DNA from: Urechis unicinctus
Taxonomy: Eukaryota > Annelida > Polychaeta > Xenopneusta > Urechidae
Direction: 5' to 3'
Assembly: GCA_034190875.2 (NCBI GenBank)
Contig: CM067344.1
Span: 69,978,309-70,042,308, forward strand
DNA length: 64,000 nt
The position numbers were made by a program, and so were the translations under genes. Under the pieces are notes generated by a model, which saw only the letters and a program-made list of their open reading frames with translations, did no database searches and was not told where the DNA came from. Below are positions 40,376 to 53,192 of this stretch, piece by piece (the stretch's first letter is position 1; each line of letters starts with the position of its first letter).

Positions 40376-42465
40376 CATCCTCCCTAGTCCTCGACCCAAA
40401 TGTACTCCGGACCCCCTTGCAATACCCCCATTCATCATTCCCACTTCGTTCCTAGCCCCTAGCTATCATTCACATTGAACTTCCTAACTTCTTATTCATC
40501 ACTGCACCACTTCTTCTTACAGCGTCCCTATATCACGAATGATAACCGCTTGTGCATACGCCGTCATATTGAGTTGGATGGCGAAGTTGGCGCCCGTATT
40601 TGAGGCTCAGACAGCGATTGTGTAGGTATTGTGTGTCTGCCAGATGATCTCGCGTGATCACCTTGCTCACCTGTACGTAACTAGTACGACAGCTTATTGT
40701 ACTCGTACGTAAACAACACACATTGTGGTATCCTGTCCTTCAGAGGCAGCAAAGGGCTACTGGGCCGGGATGGACAGAGGAATGTTATTGATTTCTGGGT
40801 GCCTACATCTCCCATCCAATATATTCCCTCGTCGTGCACGCTGACATCCGCTCCTTTCCAGGAAAATATGACCTCTTTAAGGGCTTATCCTGAAATATAC
40901 GAAGGTTTCTTTCCAGAAGGGTGTCATCCCTGTCGGGGATAAGGATCTGAGACGGACATAGTGCTTATAGGGACCTTCTATTCATTGCTAGCCTGGTGAT
41001 CATCAGCAGGCCGATACAGCCCATCCACCAGTATCGATCCAACTTGCCTCCTGGATTTTGACAACATAGACTCCAGCATCAACGCGGGCTTTAGATCTCC
41101 TCCTGTTTTGATCCTGTGAGCGGTTGTCAGGCTCTTTTATAAAGCGAATTATTGGCGATGGTTACTGGCCGCTAACAGCTGAGTACAGGTGAGTACGATA
41201 ACAGCCTTCTGCTGATTCTGTCGTGACAGTTCGGGGTCAGTTCGGGGTCAATCGCGCTGGTTTTTGTCCTCGCCGTAACCTGGTAACCTGACATATGACG
41301 GTCGCACAGTCTCGTTTCCTTTACACTGACCTCTCACACAGACCGACTTTACTATCGAACTACAGAGGTGCTACGTATCATCCAATCGGCTCATGTTTAG
41401 TCGCGATCCAACTCGGGAAATGATCCTGCATGTTGTCATGGCAGTATACTGTAGCGTAGTTTAAGTAGGTCACTGACTACGATAACAGTGTCATTGGTGA
41501 CTGTCACTGACTGTGTCACAATCGTCCGAGTCACTGACGAAAGGTCGGGCTGCGAATATTGGTTCACCAGGCGTATTGTGGGTCAATGAGGAAGAGTCGG
41601 TAGGTAATATTCGAAAGTTCATTGTAATGTAGGTCAGTGAACTTGAGGTCACATTGGATGTTCCAGGCAGAGAGGTCAATATTTCTGGTCCTGTTGAGTT
41701 ATAAGGGGTATAAGGAGTAGGGGTTGTTGACAGGGGGTGGGGTTGTTTTGTGGGGGTTTAAGGGTGGGGTGGGATGGGATGGGGTAGGGTGTTGTGGGGT
41801 TGTGGGGTGGGGTAGGGGGTTGTGGGATGAGATGGGGGTAGGGTAAAAGTAAGGAAGGGGATTGTGGTGCATTCAGTCAGTAGCAATGCACCCATACCCT
41901 CAACTGGGTGTTGTCCACATTATGACTTCCGGTGGTTGTTCGGGGTCCTTGCCTTAACACCTGAGACTGTATGGTAGCCATTGTTGATACTACCATAGCT
42001 CTCTGTGGCCGCCCATATTGTTATGATAACTTGCTATGTACAAGCGTCCTCAGCTCGCTGATTGCGGTATCCGTCGACACCATCCACCAGGGTTTTGCCC
42101 CATTATGAATTATCATAGACTGCACGAGGCGAAGGGGCATTGTTACACATTTCCACAATTTACCAAAATGATTCATGTTTTGCTAACCGTGTTAATCAGT
42201 TTTCTTTTGATGATTAAGTCAATTTGATATGTGGATCCATATCAAATCAGCAATCAACATTTGTTTTCATTAGTTTTTTGCCCAAAAATTTCAGATTCCC
42301 ACTGTTAATTGACCACACTATTTTCTTTGTTTTTGTGCAGAAAAAAATCCCAGATATTGTTTAAAGCCAGGGTTAAGCTTCCATTCAAGATCTAATTGAT
42401 CAAGAAAGAAATTTATCCCGGATTAACTCCCATGAAATAAGCTGCTAAGATTAATTACATTAGTA
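40376..42465. other. Intergenic; G-rich tract at 41702-41850
   Basis: The plus strand of 41702-41850 is dominated by GGGGT, GGGAT and GGGTA runs with many GGG or longer blocks. Elsewhere no supported exon was seen. Confidence 0.6.
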
Positions 42466-42663
42466 ATGTTCCTGCGCCCATTGGATCGAAATCTGCAGGA
42501 CACCGACAACGCGGCGAATAACTCGCACGATATGTCACAAGGATACCTAGCGGCTGGTCCTGTCCCGCTCAAGGTAGTCAATGGTTCCTATCCACCTTCC
42601 CCATCTGCTAATGGTGCGATGGGACAAGATGATTCGGGATATGACGACGATCTTATACACAAG
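42466..42663 (+). CDS. Candidate first coding exon, acidic N-terminus, unassigned gene
   Basis: An ATG-started open stretch of 66 codons ends at AAG|GTAGGT in phase 0. The peptide is Ser, Pro, Asn and Asp rich (MSQGYLAAGPVPLKVVNGSY, then a Pro-Ser stretch, then DDSGYDDDLIHK). It looks like a cytosolic N-terminal tail of a membrane transporter, but no domain is present to prove it. An internal splice acceptor at the CTGCAG in 42490-42500 is also possible. It might be an alternative first exon of the same gene as 45996-46070, since both end in phase 0 on the same strand. No downstream exon of that gene was recognised, so the family is left open. Confidence 0.4.
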
Positions 42664-43814
42664 GTAGGTCCATATCAAGTGGATGTAAGCGTAAATTTGT
42701 GTGAAATGAACCCATGACAGTTTTCTGCTGTGGACCAAACAAATTTAACAGAGAAAAGGATCCTGTGCACATTATATTTGGCCTGTCATGCGCCTTAATT
42801 AACAAGAACCAACTAAAATTATCTGAGTAAATCTAAGTAGTGTGGAATAGAATACCGGAGCGCGCCTTGTTGAACACGATCCGTTGCGTTCATGGCTCAT
42901 TTTATGGCCAATTGTTTCCGACGTGAGAAAACTGTATATCGACTCTGTCGCAAAAAGCGCCCCTAATCCGGTGTATCATTTCAGACGTTTTCCATAATCA
43001 TACAGCGTTAAACCATAACAGTCATATGTGGGTTGAATAGACGTTTTTTTCGGACAACGTTAAACAATAGCTGTGATCTGTGTGTTGAATAGACCGTATT
43101 TTCGTACAGCGTTAAACAACAGCAGTGATCTACGGGCTAAGGGAGTTATCATATATACAGATTGGCTTTGTTTGTTGCTCGTTCATAGTTGATACTCGTC
43201 TACTGAATATCAGAAAACTGCGTTGGTGTTTCAAAGACATGTACACGATATCTTAATCGGGTTCTTTGTTTGAAATGATGGATAATTGGAAGCGTTGTGT
43301 GCTTTGCGCGCTGTTCCCCGTGATGTGTTGAGCACGTCATCCTTGCCGCCCTTCACTGTAACGGAGCCAAGCGGTCGGAATGACAACAACAAGACCTTGA
43401 TGATCCCTCGTACAGTCCACATCCTCATCACATACTGATGCCAGAGGCTAGTGAGGGCCGGTGCTTTATCAGCCATCGTCGATTGTGGAGGGGCGGGCTG
43501 AGTAGCGGTCGACAGGCAGCGAGAGAGGTGCTCATTGTCAGATAAGAGGCAGGCAAGTGCTTTGTCATGCCCTATTACTTGTGCCTATTTACCTGTGAAC
43601 AAATGGAGAAAGCAAGCATTGGTTAAACGTCTGACAAGCTCCTTCTACTAACAGGTGCTCATAGGACACATGGCTTACTGGGAAAGATCACAGCATTCAA
43701 TATAATGTACCGCATCTCAACGCAGTGTGACCAGTGGTGCTGCTGACCAATTCAATGTCGATATTTCTATATGAATATTTCTTGATTTGTGAGCATGCAT
43801 CATAGAGCCATTGT
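42664..43814. other. No feature seen
   Basis: Unique sequence after the candidate exon. A minus-strand open frame at 43231-43476 has no splice or domain support. Confidence 0.45.
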
Positions 43815-44330
43815 TTCATGGCTGAAGCCATCGCATTGTGGCTTAGGTCATCAACGTGTGGCTTAAATCACCACAGTGTGGCTGAAATAATAACAGTATA
43901 TATGGCTGTGTCACGGTAAATAATTATAGGGGTTAACGGCTCACATACACGAGTGTATTACAAAGGGCGTTGTGAAGTCTGAAATCATTACAGTCATCAC
44001 AGTGTGTCTGAAATCATAACAATGTGGCTAGAGTCATTACGGTGTGGCTGAATTTATCGCAGTGTGGCCGAAATAATCACAATGTGTCTGAAATTATTAC
44101 AATGTGGTTTAAATTTTCTTAGTGTGGTTTAAGTCATTTCAGTAAGACTGAAGTTCTTGGAATGAGGCTCAGTTCACTATTGTTAGGGGAAAGTTATCAG
44201 AGTATGGCCGAAGTCGTGACAGTTTGACTAAAATTGTGACTTTATGTCTGAAATTGCGACAGTGTGGCTGGAGTCATTACAATATGACTGAAATCATAAT
44301 AGAGTGGCTAAAGTCGCTTGGGAAAGTTGA
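43815..44330. repeat. Degenerate minisatellite, about 20-bp unit
   Basis: CAGTGTGGCTGAAATCATCA and variants recur with many substitutions, interrupted near 43915-43975. The open frame at 44224-44457 partly reads this repeat. Confidence 0.85.
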
Positions 44331-44834
44331 AGCAATCATGGCTCGGCTTGAATCAAAGTATGCCAGCGTTGTTTCATTTGTTAGACGTTATTCTGGGGGA
44401 CGACGGGGATTAGAAATGAATAATGCAGTATTGACCGGGAGGTCTCAGCGCCATTAGAGCCACTATCCGGCCACTGAGTACATCGCCTAGTGGCGACATC
44501 TTGTTCGTATTTGTCTAGAACAGGAGAGCAATCTCTATTTTCACCAATGATTTGGTCCCTATTGCGCACAATTGTCCCATCTTGAGTGTGGTGCCAAACA
44601 GACGTGTGTAGCCAAACTGATGTGTTGTAGCGAATCTGCGCAGATTGGACAAGATACACTTCTGTTTCCTTTTGGGAAGTAGCGTTAGATACCTGCTGGA
44701 TGGCATGGAATCAAATAATGTTACACGTTTGTTCCGAACTTATTTCATTGCGATTTGCAATCGCGCTTCGCTTTATATCCGCTGGGAAGCTGCAACACTA
44801 GCTGGTAAGCTGCAATGGCCGCTAATAAGCTACA
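44331..44834. other. No feature seen
   Basis: Unique sequence between two arrays; overlapping frames on both strands only. Confidence 0.45.
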
Positions 44835-45425
44835 ACATCCGCTGATATCGTACAACACCCGTAGATAAGCTACAACACCCGCTGATAACGTACACTACCC
44901 GTAGATAAGCTACAACACCCGCTGATAACGTATAATATCCGTAGATAAGCTACAACACCCGCTGATAACGAACAACAGCCGTAGATAAGCTACAACACCC
45001 GCTGATAACGTATAATATCCGTAGATAAGCTACAACACCCGCTGATAACGAACAACACCCATAGATAAACTACAACACCCGCTGATAACGTACACCACAC
45101 GTATATAAGCTACAACACCCGCTGATAGCGTACACCACACGTATATAAGCTACAACACCCGCTGATAACGTACACCACACGTATATAAGCTACAACACCC
45201 GCTGATAGCGTACAACACCCGTAGATAAGCTACAACACCCGCTGATAACGTATAACACCCGTAGATAAGCTACAACATCCGCTGATAAAATGGCCGCTGA
45301 TAAGTTACAAAACGAGCTGCAATATCCGCTAATAATCTGCAGCACCCGCTGATAAGTTGCAATGACCGCTGATAAGCTGCAACACCCGCTGATAATTGAC
45401 AACCCCCGCTGATAAGTTGCAATAG
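44835..45425. repeat. Minisatellite, 40-bp unit built of two 20-bp halves
   Basis: GCTACAACACCCGCTGATAA alternates with CGTACAACACCCGTAGATAA. The halves are clearly related, so a 20-bp ancestor doubled and then spread as a 40-bp unit. The last five or so copies return to a simple 20-bp-like form. Confidence 0.94.
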
Positions 45426-45995
45426 TTATTGCCAGTTTGGTTTCCTTTTTCGTCGTGTCCGTGACATGACCGCCCTCAAGCTCGTTTCCCAGCACACGGT
45501 GAGGTACCGGCACCCGTGACGTGGCCGATTTGGTGTTATTTTCATGATCAATAAAGCGGGGGAAGGGGAGGCAGTGAGTCGGCTTGAGGTGGCTGGAGCC
45601 TGCCACTGCCTCCGCGTCGCACTGACAAGCTAGTCGGTTTGTCTACCAGCTACATCACAGCGGCAAGGGGCTCACTGCTCTGATGTGTCTCACTCTGATT
45701 GTGCAACACACTGAGCGATGTCAACGAACAAGTGGAACTGTTTGCTAACAAGTAAACGATGAGGGCGGACGTTTCATTAGCCGACAGCTGCTGAGGAAGA
45801 CCTGGTATCCATCTATCTAACTTGTTCCTTTTACGACATGACTATTAAATGTTAATTACTCTTTCCTCACAAGAATACCTTAATAGCAGACGACATAAAG
45901 AGAATCTTTGCTACGCTGCGAATATTTAAAGAAGTCCAAGAAAACTATATTTCGCGATTGTACCATATTGGCGATACATATAGGCCGTTGCTATC
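45426..45995. other. Upstream of candidate first exon; nothing recognised
   Basis: Unique sequence leading to the ATG at 45996. No core promoter motif could be assigned. Confidence 0.4.
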
Positions 45996-46070
45996 ATGGG
46001 CAGTAATGAACCACTATTGCGAAGTGACGTTATCAACAGTGATGGCGATTTCTCACCGGGCGACCTTAAG
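45996..46070 (+). CDS. Candidate first coding exon, 25 codons, unassigned gene
   Basis: The ATG has A at -3 and G at +4, a good initiation context. It is followed by 25 codons (MGSNEPLLRSDVINSDGDFS then PGDLK) ending at AAG|GTGAGT, a near-ideal donor in phase 0. The acidic EPLL-type start resembles the cytosolic leader of vesicle or lysosome transporters, which is inference only. The next exon was not found in the 18 kb to the right edge, so either the intron is very long or this is a chance match. Confidence 0.4.
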
Positions 46071-46978
46071 GTGAGTATTATTGCAGTCGTTTTGTGAGCA
46101 TAGTAGGTATGCAGTGTTCGGTGTCCAATGCCTTCTTTTTCCAGATAGTGTACTTCGGGAGCAATATTTTTTCGTTGGTGATGCAATCTCTGCAGCTAAA
46201 ACGATTAACATCCAGCTCTAGGAGACTTAGAAAGTCGCCCATTCATTGCTGGGCTCCTAATGCCTCGGCGTGACGTATTTACCTATCAGTATCTCGTCAG
46301 TTGATTCATTTATACAAATGTTAAATCAATAAATAATGAATCTCTACAACAACTCATCTTACTAGGGTCTTTAAAGATTCAACCCAGGTTTCCACACGAT
46401 TCTAATATTTGTTGAGAAACAAGATTGATATACTTAACGCTGACAGCAAAATGCATCAGAAATCCGCCCCGTGTTTGGCTGCAGCGCTAGGCTATGCGTA
46501 TCCCAGTCTAGACGCGTTCACCGTGCAGTCAATCGCAAAGCCAAACCTAGTCAGATTGGCATTATGCACTGAAATCAATTCGCAGTTATTCAACGGCTGT
46601 ACGACTCGCAGAATGAATGGAAGATATATGCGACCGGGGTGGTTTGTTACGCAAATATATGGCTTGTTTGATATTGCATTCAATGCTGCTGCAGTAAGTA
46701 TTGGTTGATGTAGGGATAACGTTCCCATTGAGTGTGCTTTGACATTTTGGTGCTATATAGATTTACTATAAATTGCCATTGTTGTAAGGTAAAGTAAGTA
46801 CAATGTAATTGCGAACCGTTTGTTGCGTCAGGAAGAGTGGCTGTTATTGAGAATCGTCTGTTGTTTTAAGAAACATTGATATAATTGAGAATCATTCGCA
46901 GGGTTAAGAACCAATGCAATCGGCTGTTGTATTAAGCATTGGTTGCATAAGTAACCAAACGTTGCCTTGATGAGAGTT
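46071..46978. other. Unassigned; open frame ending in a donor-like site
   Basis: A plus-strand frame from 46409 runs into GCTGCTGCA|GTAAGTATTG near 46694, an excellent donor match. The peptide (for example MNGRYMRPGWFVTQIYGLFD) is not recognised and no acceptor is convincing. Confidence 0.25.
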
Positions 46979-48012
46979 TAGGGCATCATCTCCTCCTAGT
47001 GGCGTGCAGGGTATCATCTCCTCCTAGTGGCGTGCAGGGTATCATCTCCTCTTAGTGGCGTGCAGGGTATCATCTCCTCTTAGTGGCGTGCAGGGTATCA
47101 TCTCCTCTTAGTGGCGTGCAGGGTATCATCTCCTCTTAGTGGCGTGCAGGGCATTATCTCCTTTTAGCCGCTGCAGTGTATCATCTCTCCTATTGACGTT
47201 TAGGGCATTATCTTCTCCTAGTGGCGTTTAGGGCTTTATCTCCTCCTAGCGGCGTTTAGGGTATCATCTCCTCTTAGTGGCGAGCAGGGCATTATTGCCT
47301 TCTAGAGGCTGCAGTGTATCATCTCTCCTATTGGCGTTTAGGGCATTATCTCCTTCTAGTGGCGTGCAGGGTATCATATCCTTTTAGTGGCGTGCAGGGC
47401 ATTATCGCCTGCTAGTGGCGTTTAGGCACCATCTCCTCGTAGTGGCGTTTAGGGCACCATCTCCTCGTAGTGGCGTTTAGGCACCATCTCCTCGTAGTGG
47501 CGTTTAGGGCACCATCTCCTCGTAGTGGCGTTTAGGGCACCATCTCCTCGTAGTGGCGTTTAGGGCACCATCTCCTCGTAGTGGCGTTTAGGCACCATCT
47601 CCTCGTAGTGGCGTTTAGGGCACCATCTCCTCGTAGTGGCGTTTAGGGCATCATCTCCTCTTAGTGGCGTTTAGGGCACCATCTCCTCGTAGTGGCGTTT
47701 AGGCACCATCTCCTCGTAGTGGCGTTTAGGGCACCATCTCCTCGTAGTGGCGTTTAGGGCATCATCTCCTCTTAGTGGCGTTTAGGGCAATATCTCCTCT
47801 TAGTGGCGTTTAGGGCAATATCTCCTCTTAGTGGCGTTTAGGGCATCATCTCCTCCTAGTGGCGTTTAGGGCAATATCTCCTCTTAGTGGCGTTTAGGGC
47901 AATATCTCCTCTTAGTGGCGTTTAGGGCAATATCTCCTCTTAGTGGCGTTTAGGGCATCATCTCCTCCTAGTGGCGTTTAAGGTATCATCTCCTCTTAGT
48001 GGCGTGCTGGAT
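46979..48012. repeat. Minisatellite, 28-bp unit, about 37 copies
   Basis: ATCTCCTCTTAGTGGCGTTT plus AGGGCATC. Three blocks: GCGTGCAGGG units at the left edge, a uniform CACCATCTCCTCGTAGTGGC block at about 47405-47750, and CAATATCTCCTCTTAGTGGC units to the right. The 26-bp variants that lack GG recur at intervals inside the central block. Confidence 0.95.
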
Positions 48013-49689
48013 AGTTGCAGTGAATATGTCATTACACAGGACATCAATGCCTAATAGCGCTGTGGAGAGACAGCAACTTCAATCCACGCAGTATTCTTGA
48101 CAACTTCTAGATATTGATTCCTCGACGGTACACTTACATCCAATTGTTCGTTCTGCGTTAAGATATGCGGGTAGTGTGGAAGACCAACACTGCAACCAGA
48201 GATATTCGCGTCTTATAAACGCCCCTACTCCATAGCGGCTTGTTTATAAAGACATTGTTTGCGATCCTTTCTGTGCACCCTACTGAACCTACAGTGGTGG
48301 CGCGCTTAGTCCGCCCGGACTATTCACAGCTGCCAAAGTCAACTTTCATTCGACATCAAACTTCAGCGTCACATTGTACAATAACACAATTGATTCATAT
48401 TAACTAGCTCTTAAGTACATCGCCGATATAATAACTATTTTACAAGAAGTACACGTAGTTTGAAATCGCAATCTTTTTCGGTGCTTTCTGATAGCGAGCG
48501 ACGGCGATATTTTTTATGATCACCATCTGTGCTGCATTAGAATTCTATATTTTGACTGAATAAAATTCGCTTTATTTATTCAAATAACTTGAATTAAGGA
48601 CAGTAGGACAGCCACATTTAAACCGCTTGCAGGTTGTTCGGCATCTATTTATCTCCGGTATACTCAGCCGCTGTTTAATATAGACTCCATTACTATATGA
48701 ACTTGCCTAAGCCATTAATATATTACCGCATAGTACTAATCAAGCGACACTTTTGCCATGGCGATCCGACTTAATTCAAAATATCAAAATCTGCCACATC
48801 TAACTTGGACCTATGATGCAGTCAACAGGATCGAGGCCGGTAATTGGTCGACATGTTGCATCACCTTACATGCTCGTTTGTTAAATCCCTTTCTCATCAT
48901 CTGTGCCATTCACATGGCATCATAGAACTCTAGGCAGTAAATGGGTATCCACTGTAGACTTAGGCTCCCAGTCTTTAAAGTCTAAAAGCGGGGGTCATTT
49001 TAAGACTCGAGTAATGTGTCTCATGGCTTAACGTCAATAAACATGTCCAGCATGCTTTAATGTGGCAGAAGAAGACAAGGCATGTATGGTTGAGATTTGC
49101 ATGGCGGCCATGTTGTCATCTCTAGGACAGGCTGATGCTGGCAGCGTGCATCATTAACCAGTTGCTGCATTGTATCCAGGCAGACATTCGTACAAATCAC
49201 ATCATCCAGGCGGTGTGGAGGCAATCATTAAGGCCATATCCAAGCAGTTGTCATGGTTCAGACAGTTGTTCGGTTGGAATGGAGTATTGTACGGAGACAA
49301 TCGGAAATGAGCGTGGTATAGACGTGTGGTCGCTACTGGTGAGCCGAGCGTCTATAGGTCGTCTCATTTCCGTCTCACTACAACTGTTTCATACCGGGAA
49401 TATCATCCAGAACAACGATGTTCATTTAACACCGCACAAGCCAGATCCGTGTCAGTCACAGCAAGTAGACCACCGCTCACGGACGTCATAGAAGCGAATA
49501 CCCCAGTCGTGCAGGTCACAGATGGAACATGGTCAAATAGGACTGGAATTGACAGACCCATCTCTTGCGCTGATGCCCATTACAGTGAATGACACGTGTC
49601 TAGACAGACCCCATGCAGGTATCGCTCCCCAGCTTGTAGCTCGTATGGCTGACCCACATTGAACCCGATGATAACTCCATCTTTATCCG
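48013..49689. other. No feature seen
   Basis: Unique sequence. Overlapping plus-strand frames at 49135-49592 show no recognisable domain. Confidence 0.45.
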
Positions 49690-49885
49690 GTTATAACCGG
49701 TTATGACTTAACCATTTGTCTACAATGACCCAGTCATTACTCTTTTATTTTGACTCAATCATTATTCCATAATGACTCTGTTATGATTCAATCATTACTC
49801 AATTATAACTCAATCATTATTCTACTATGACCCGATCATTACTCTGTTATGACTCAATCATTACACTATTATAACTCAGTCATTA
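49690..49885. repeat. Degenerate minisatellite, about 22-24-bp unit
   Basis: TATGACTCAATCATTACTCT with variants recurs about eight times. A palindrome CCGGTTATAACCGG lies just before it. Confidence 0.85.
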
Positions 49886-50079
49886 CTCTGCAGCCTTTTT
49901 TGGGGCTGGCGATACAGGTCGCATGTTTTAAAAAAGATTCTAATTTTCTTTGATATTTCGGCCACAATGTTGCTCAGAACCTAGACTATTTTTTTAGGTA
50001 ATTGAAAATGTGAGAATCTAGAATCCCTAATATCTCCGTAGATAATTGTTTGATCTACACAAACTTAATACAATACTGT

Positions 50080-50184
50080 AGTATATATATATAGATATAT
50101 ATAGATATATATATATAGATATATATAGATATAGATAGAGATAGATAGATATATATAGATATATATATATAGATATATATATAT

Positions 50185-50253
<69 letters not shown>

Positions 50254-50348
50254 TATATATCTATAGATATATATATATATATATATATATATCTATATAT
50301 ATATATATATATATATATCTATATATCTATATATATATATATATATAT
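50080..50348. repeat. TA and GATA microsatellite with opposite-strand halves
   Basis: The left part carries TATATAGA units, the centre is pure TA, and the right part carries TATATCTA units, so the tract is roughly a mirror of itself across strands. Confidence 0.95.
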
Positions 50349-52149
50349 GCTAAGATGACAAATGATTTTCCCATGCGCCTAAGGTCGAAAGTTCGTGGTA
50401 TCAGTCCAGCTTTTAGGAACATTATAAAAATAAATTTTGTGGTGGTGTTGGTTTTTTGTGTGGAGAGGGTTTAGTTGTGTAATACGATAGCCTGTTTGGC
50501 CATTGTCTTAGAGCTTCGCATATTTTATATAGCATTCTACATCATCAATTTTCCACGTGGTGCCACGTATTTAAATTGACACGATGAATTAGCGGATTAC
50601 GTCTCATCGAAATCTTGACTCTATAAAACGTGTTCCATTCTTGCTGATTAGTCTTTGCCGTGTCCTAATCCCAGCATGTGGTGAAACACTCCGCCCCTAT
50701 CAACACGCCTACTCCAGATGGCTGCGCAAAAGAATAACTGTTTCAAGTTCTGCAATGAGTACAATCGTACAGTGTTAAACTGGCATCAACTCGCAGGTGA
50801 ATGGCAGATTGCAGTGATCGCTATCTATTTCCTAACATCGTATGTAGCCAATCGCTTACTCGAGAAGAAAATCACTCATAATCACAATATTTAACGAGGT
50901 GTTTTCTATTTTTGTAGTTTTGGTCCCCTGCCGTTGCGTGGGCTGTATCAACTACTCTTGCTCAGTGTACACTGCTCAGTGCAATCGTTCTGGACGTAGG
51001 TTAATACCACGAGCGGCTGGTAAACGGCGCTCGCTCCTCTGTTGTATTATTTTTTAGCAAGTTAATTTCAATGACTAGGCAGCTATGATATCGACTGTTC
51101 TGATTCCTCTCCAAATGACGAGTACCATGGCCTATCTCGAGATACTACAGATGTCAAATAATGGATGCAAGTCTGATTCTTTATCGCCCCTTCAACACAG
51201 GGACGGGGAGTTCCATCGTTGCGCGTGAGAGCGTGTCACCATACCTGACAGCAGATTATGTCATGCATCTTCTGTCGAGTCGGTCTGATCACTTTTCGCA
51301 TCAGAATGCCTTTAAGCATCCAGATGTTTTGTGACAAAAGTAGCAAGATATAATGGCCGTTGTTAGTTAAGTCTGAAAAACATGGCATTTTGCTTTAGGT
51401 CGGAAACTTTGCCCTTTCGAAAGCAGGATGGTTAAAGACAATTGCGACAGTTCTAAATTCGTGCATAGATTTTCACGATTTTTTGCAGAGAGTATGCTCG
51501 TATATAAAGCTAACGAAATGTAAAATAAAAAGTATAGGTCACTGGTTTAAATTTCTGAGTATGGCGAAATTAAGATCCACATGTTAAGCCAATGGGAATT
51601 ATGATAATTTGATAATATTTTGGTTCTACAGAAAAGTTCATACCGCGAATTGCATTATATTTAACATACAGACAGCACAATATCTGCTTTACAAAAAATC
51701 AAGAAAAAAATGATGTCTCGCCGCACCCTACGGCAAGCCGTTTATGAATTTATTGTTATTTTTTTCTCTAGAATGGTGAACATCCTCCATAAAAAAAATT
51801 TGACCCATCAGTTTTAAACTAAACTTAGTAATATGGTGCAGTGGTATATGTACTATGAGCAGAAATTTAAAAAATGATAGGTCCACGTAGTGTATGGGAA
51901 GCCACAAAGGATTTTCGGTTGTATTCCCTGAGTGCGGTGTATTACCATATTCGAACCTCCATAAAAAAAATTTGACCGATCAGTTTTAAACTAAACTTGG
52001 TAATATGGTTAGTTATAATGACCTATTATATGTCATTGGGAGAATGTTTTGATGAACTAATTGAAGAGTTATGGTCGCCATGGACGACGCTGTGTGGAAG
52101 ACTACGGGCATCTCTAAGTCAAACAACTACATATCCCGTGCAACACCAA
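50349..52149. other. Intergenic; a 54-bp spaced duplication
   Basis: 51784-51837 recurs at 51956-52009 with few mismatches (shared CCTCCATAAAAAAAATTTGA). A 58-codon frame starting at 50719 has a donor-like CAG|GTGAAT inside but no other support. Confidence 0.6.
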
Positions 52150-53192
52150 AGAACACCCACTCGCAAGGCAAGAAGTGTGGGTGTAGTTCTTAAATGTGTT
52201 TGTCCGCAGCTCTGAGGTGTGGGTGTAGTCCTGAGATGGGCCGAGTGTGGGTGTAGTCCTGAGATGAGCCGAGTGTGGGTGTAGTCCTGAGATAGGCTGA
52301 GTGTGGCTGTAGTCCTGAGATGAGCCGAGTGTGGGTGTAGTCGGGAGATGAGCCTTGTGTGGGTGTAGTCCTGAGATGAGTCGAGTGTGGGTGTAGTCGG
52401 GAGATGAGCCTAGTGTGGGTGTAGTCCTGAGATGAGTCGAGTGTGGGTGTAGTCGGGAGATGAGCCTTGTGTGGGTGTAGTCCTGAGATGAGCCGAGTGT
52501 GGGGTGTAGTCGGGAGATGAGCCTTGTGTGGGTGTAGTCCTGAGATGAGTCCTTGTGTGTGGGTGTAGATGAGTCTAGTGTGGGTGATGAGCCTTGTGTG
52601 GGTGTAGTCCTAAGATGAGTCGAGTGTGGGTGTAGTCGGGAGATGAGCCTTGTGTGGGTGTAGTCCTGAGATGAGTCGAGTGTGGGTGTAGTCGGGAGAT
52701 GAGCCTTGTGTGGGGTGTAGTCGAGTGTGGGTGTAGTGAGATGAGTCTTGTGTGGGTGTGTAGTCGAGTGTGGGTGGGAGATGAGCCTGTAGTCGGGAGG
52801 TGTGGGTGTAGTCCTGAGATGAGTCGAGTGTGGGTGTAGTCGGGAGATGAGCCTTGTGTGGGTGTAGTCCTAAGATGAGTCGAGTGTGGGTGTAGTCGGG
52901 AGATGAGCCTTGTGTGGGTGTAGTCCTGAGATGAGTCGAGTGTGGGTGTAGTCGGGAGATGAGCCTTGTGTGGGTGTAGTCGGGAGATGAGCCTAGTGTG
53001 GGTGTAGTCGGGAGATGAGCCTAGTGTGGGTGTAGTCGGGAGATGAGCCTAGTGTGGGTGATCGGGAGCCTGAGCCTTGTGTGGGTGTAGTCGGGAGATG
53101 AGCCTAGTGTGGGTGTAGTCGGGAGATGAGCCTAGTGTGGGTGTAGTCGGGAGATGAGCCTAGTGTGGGTGTAGTCGGGAGATGAGCCTAAT
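52150..53192. repeat. Minisatellite, 28-bp unit, irregular
   Basis: GTGTGGGTGTAGTCGGGAGA plus TGAGCCTT or TGAGCCTA, alternating with AGTCCTGAGATGAGTCGA units. Many partial units near 52550-52800 show repeated deletions. The right end (52950-53192) is the most uniform. Confidence 0.95.
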
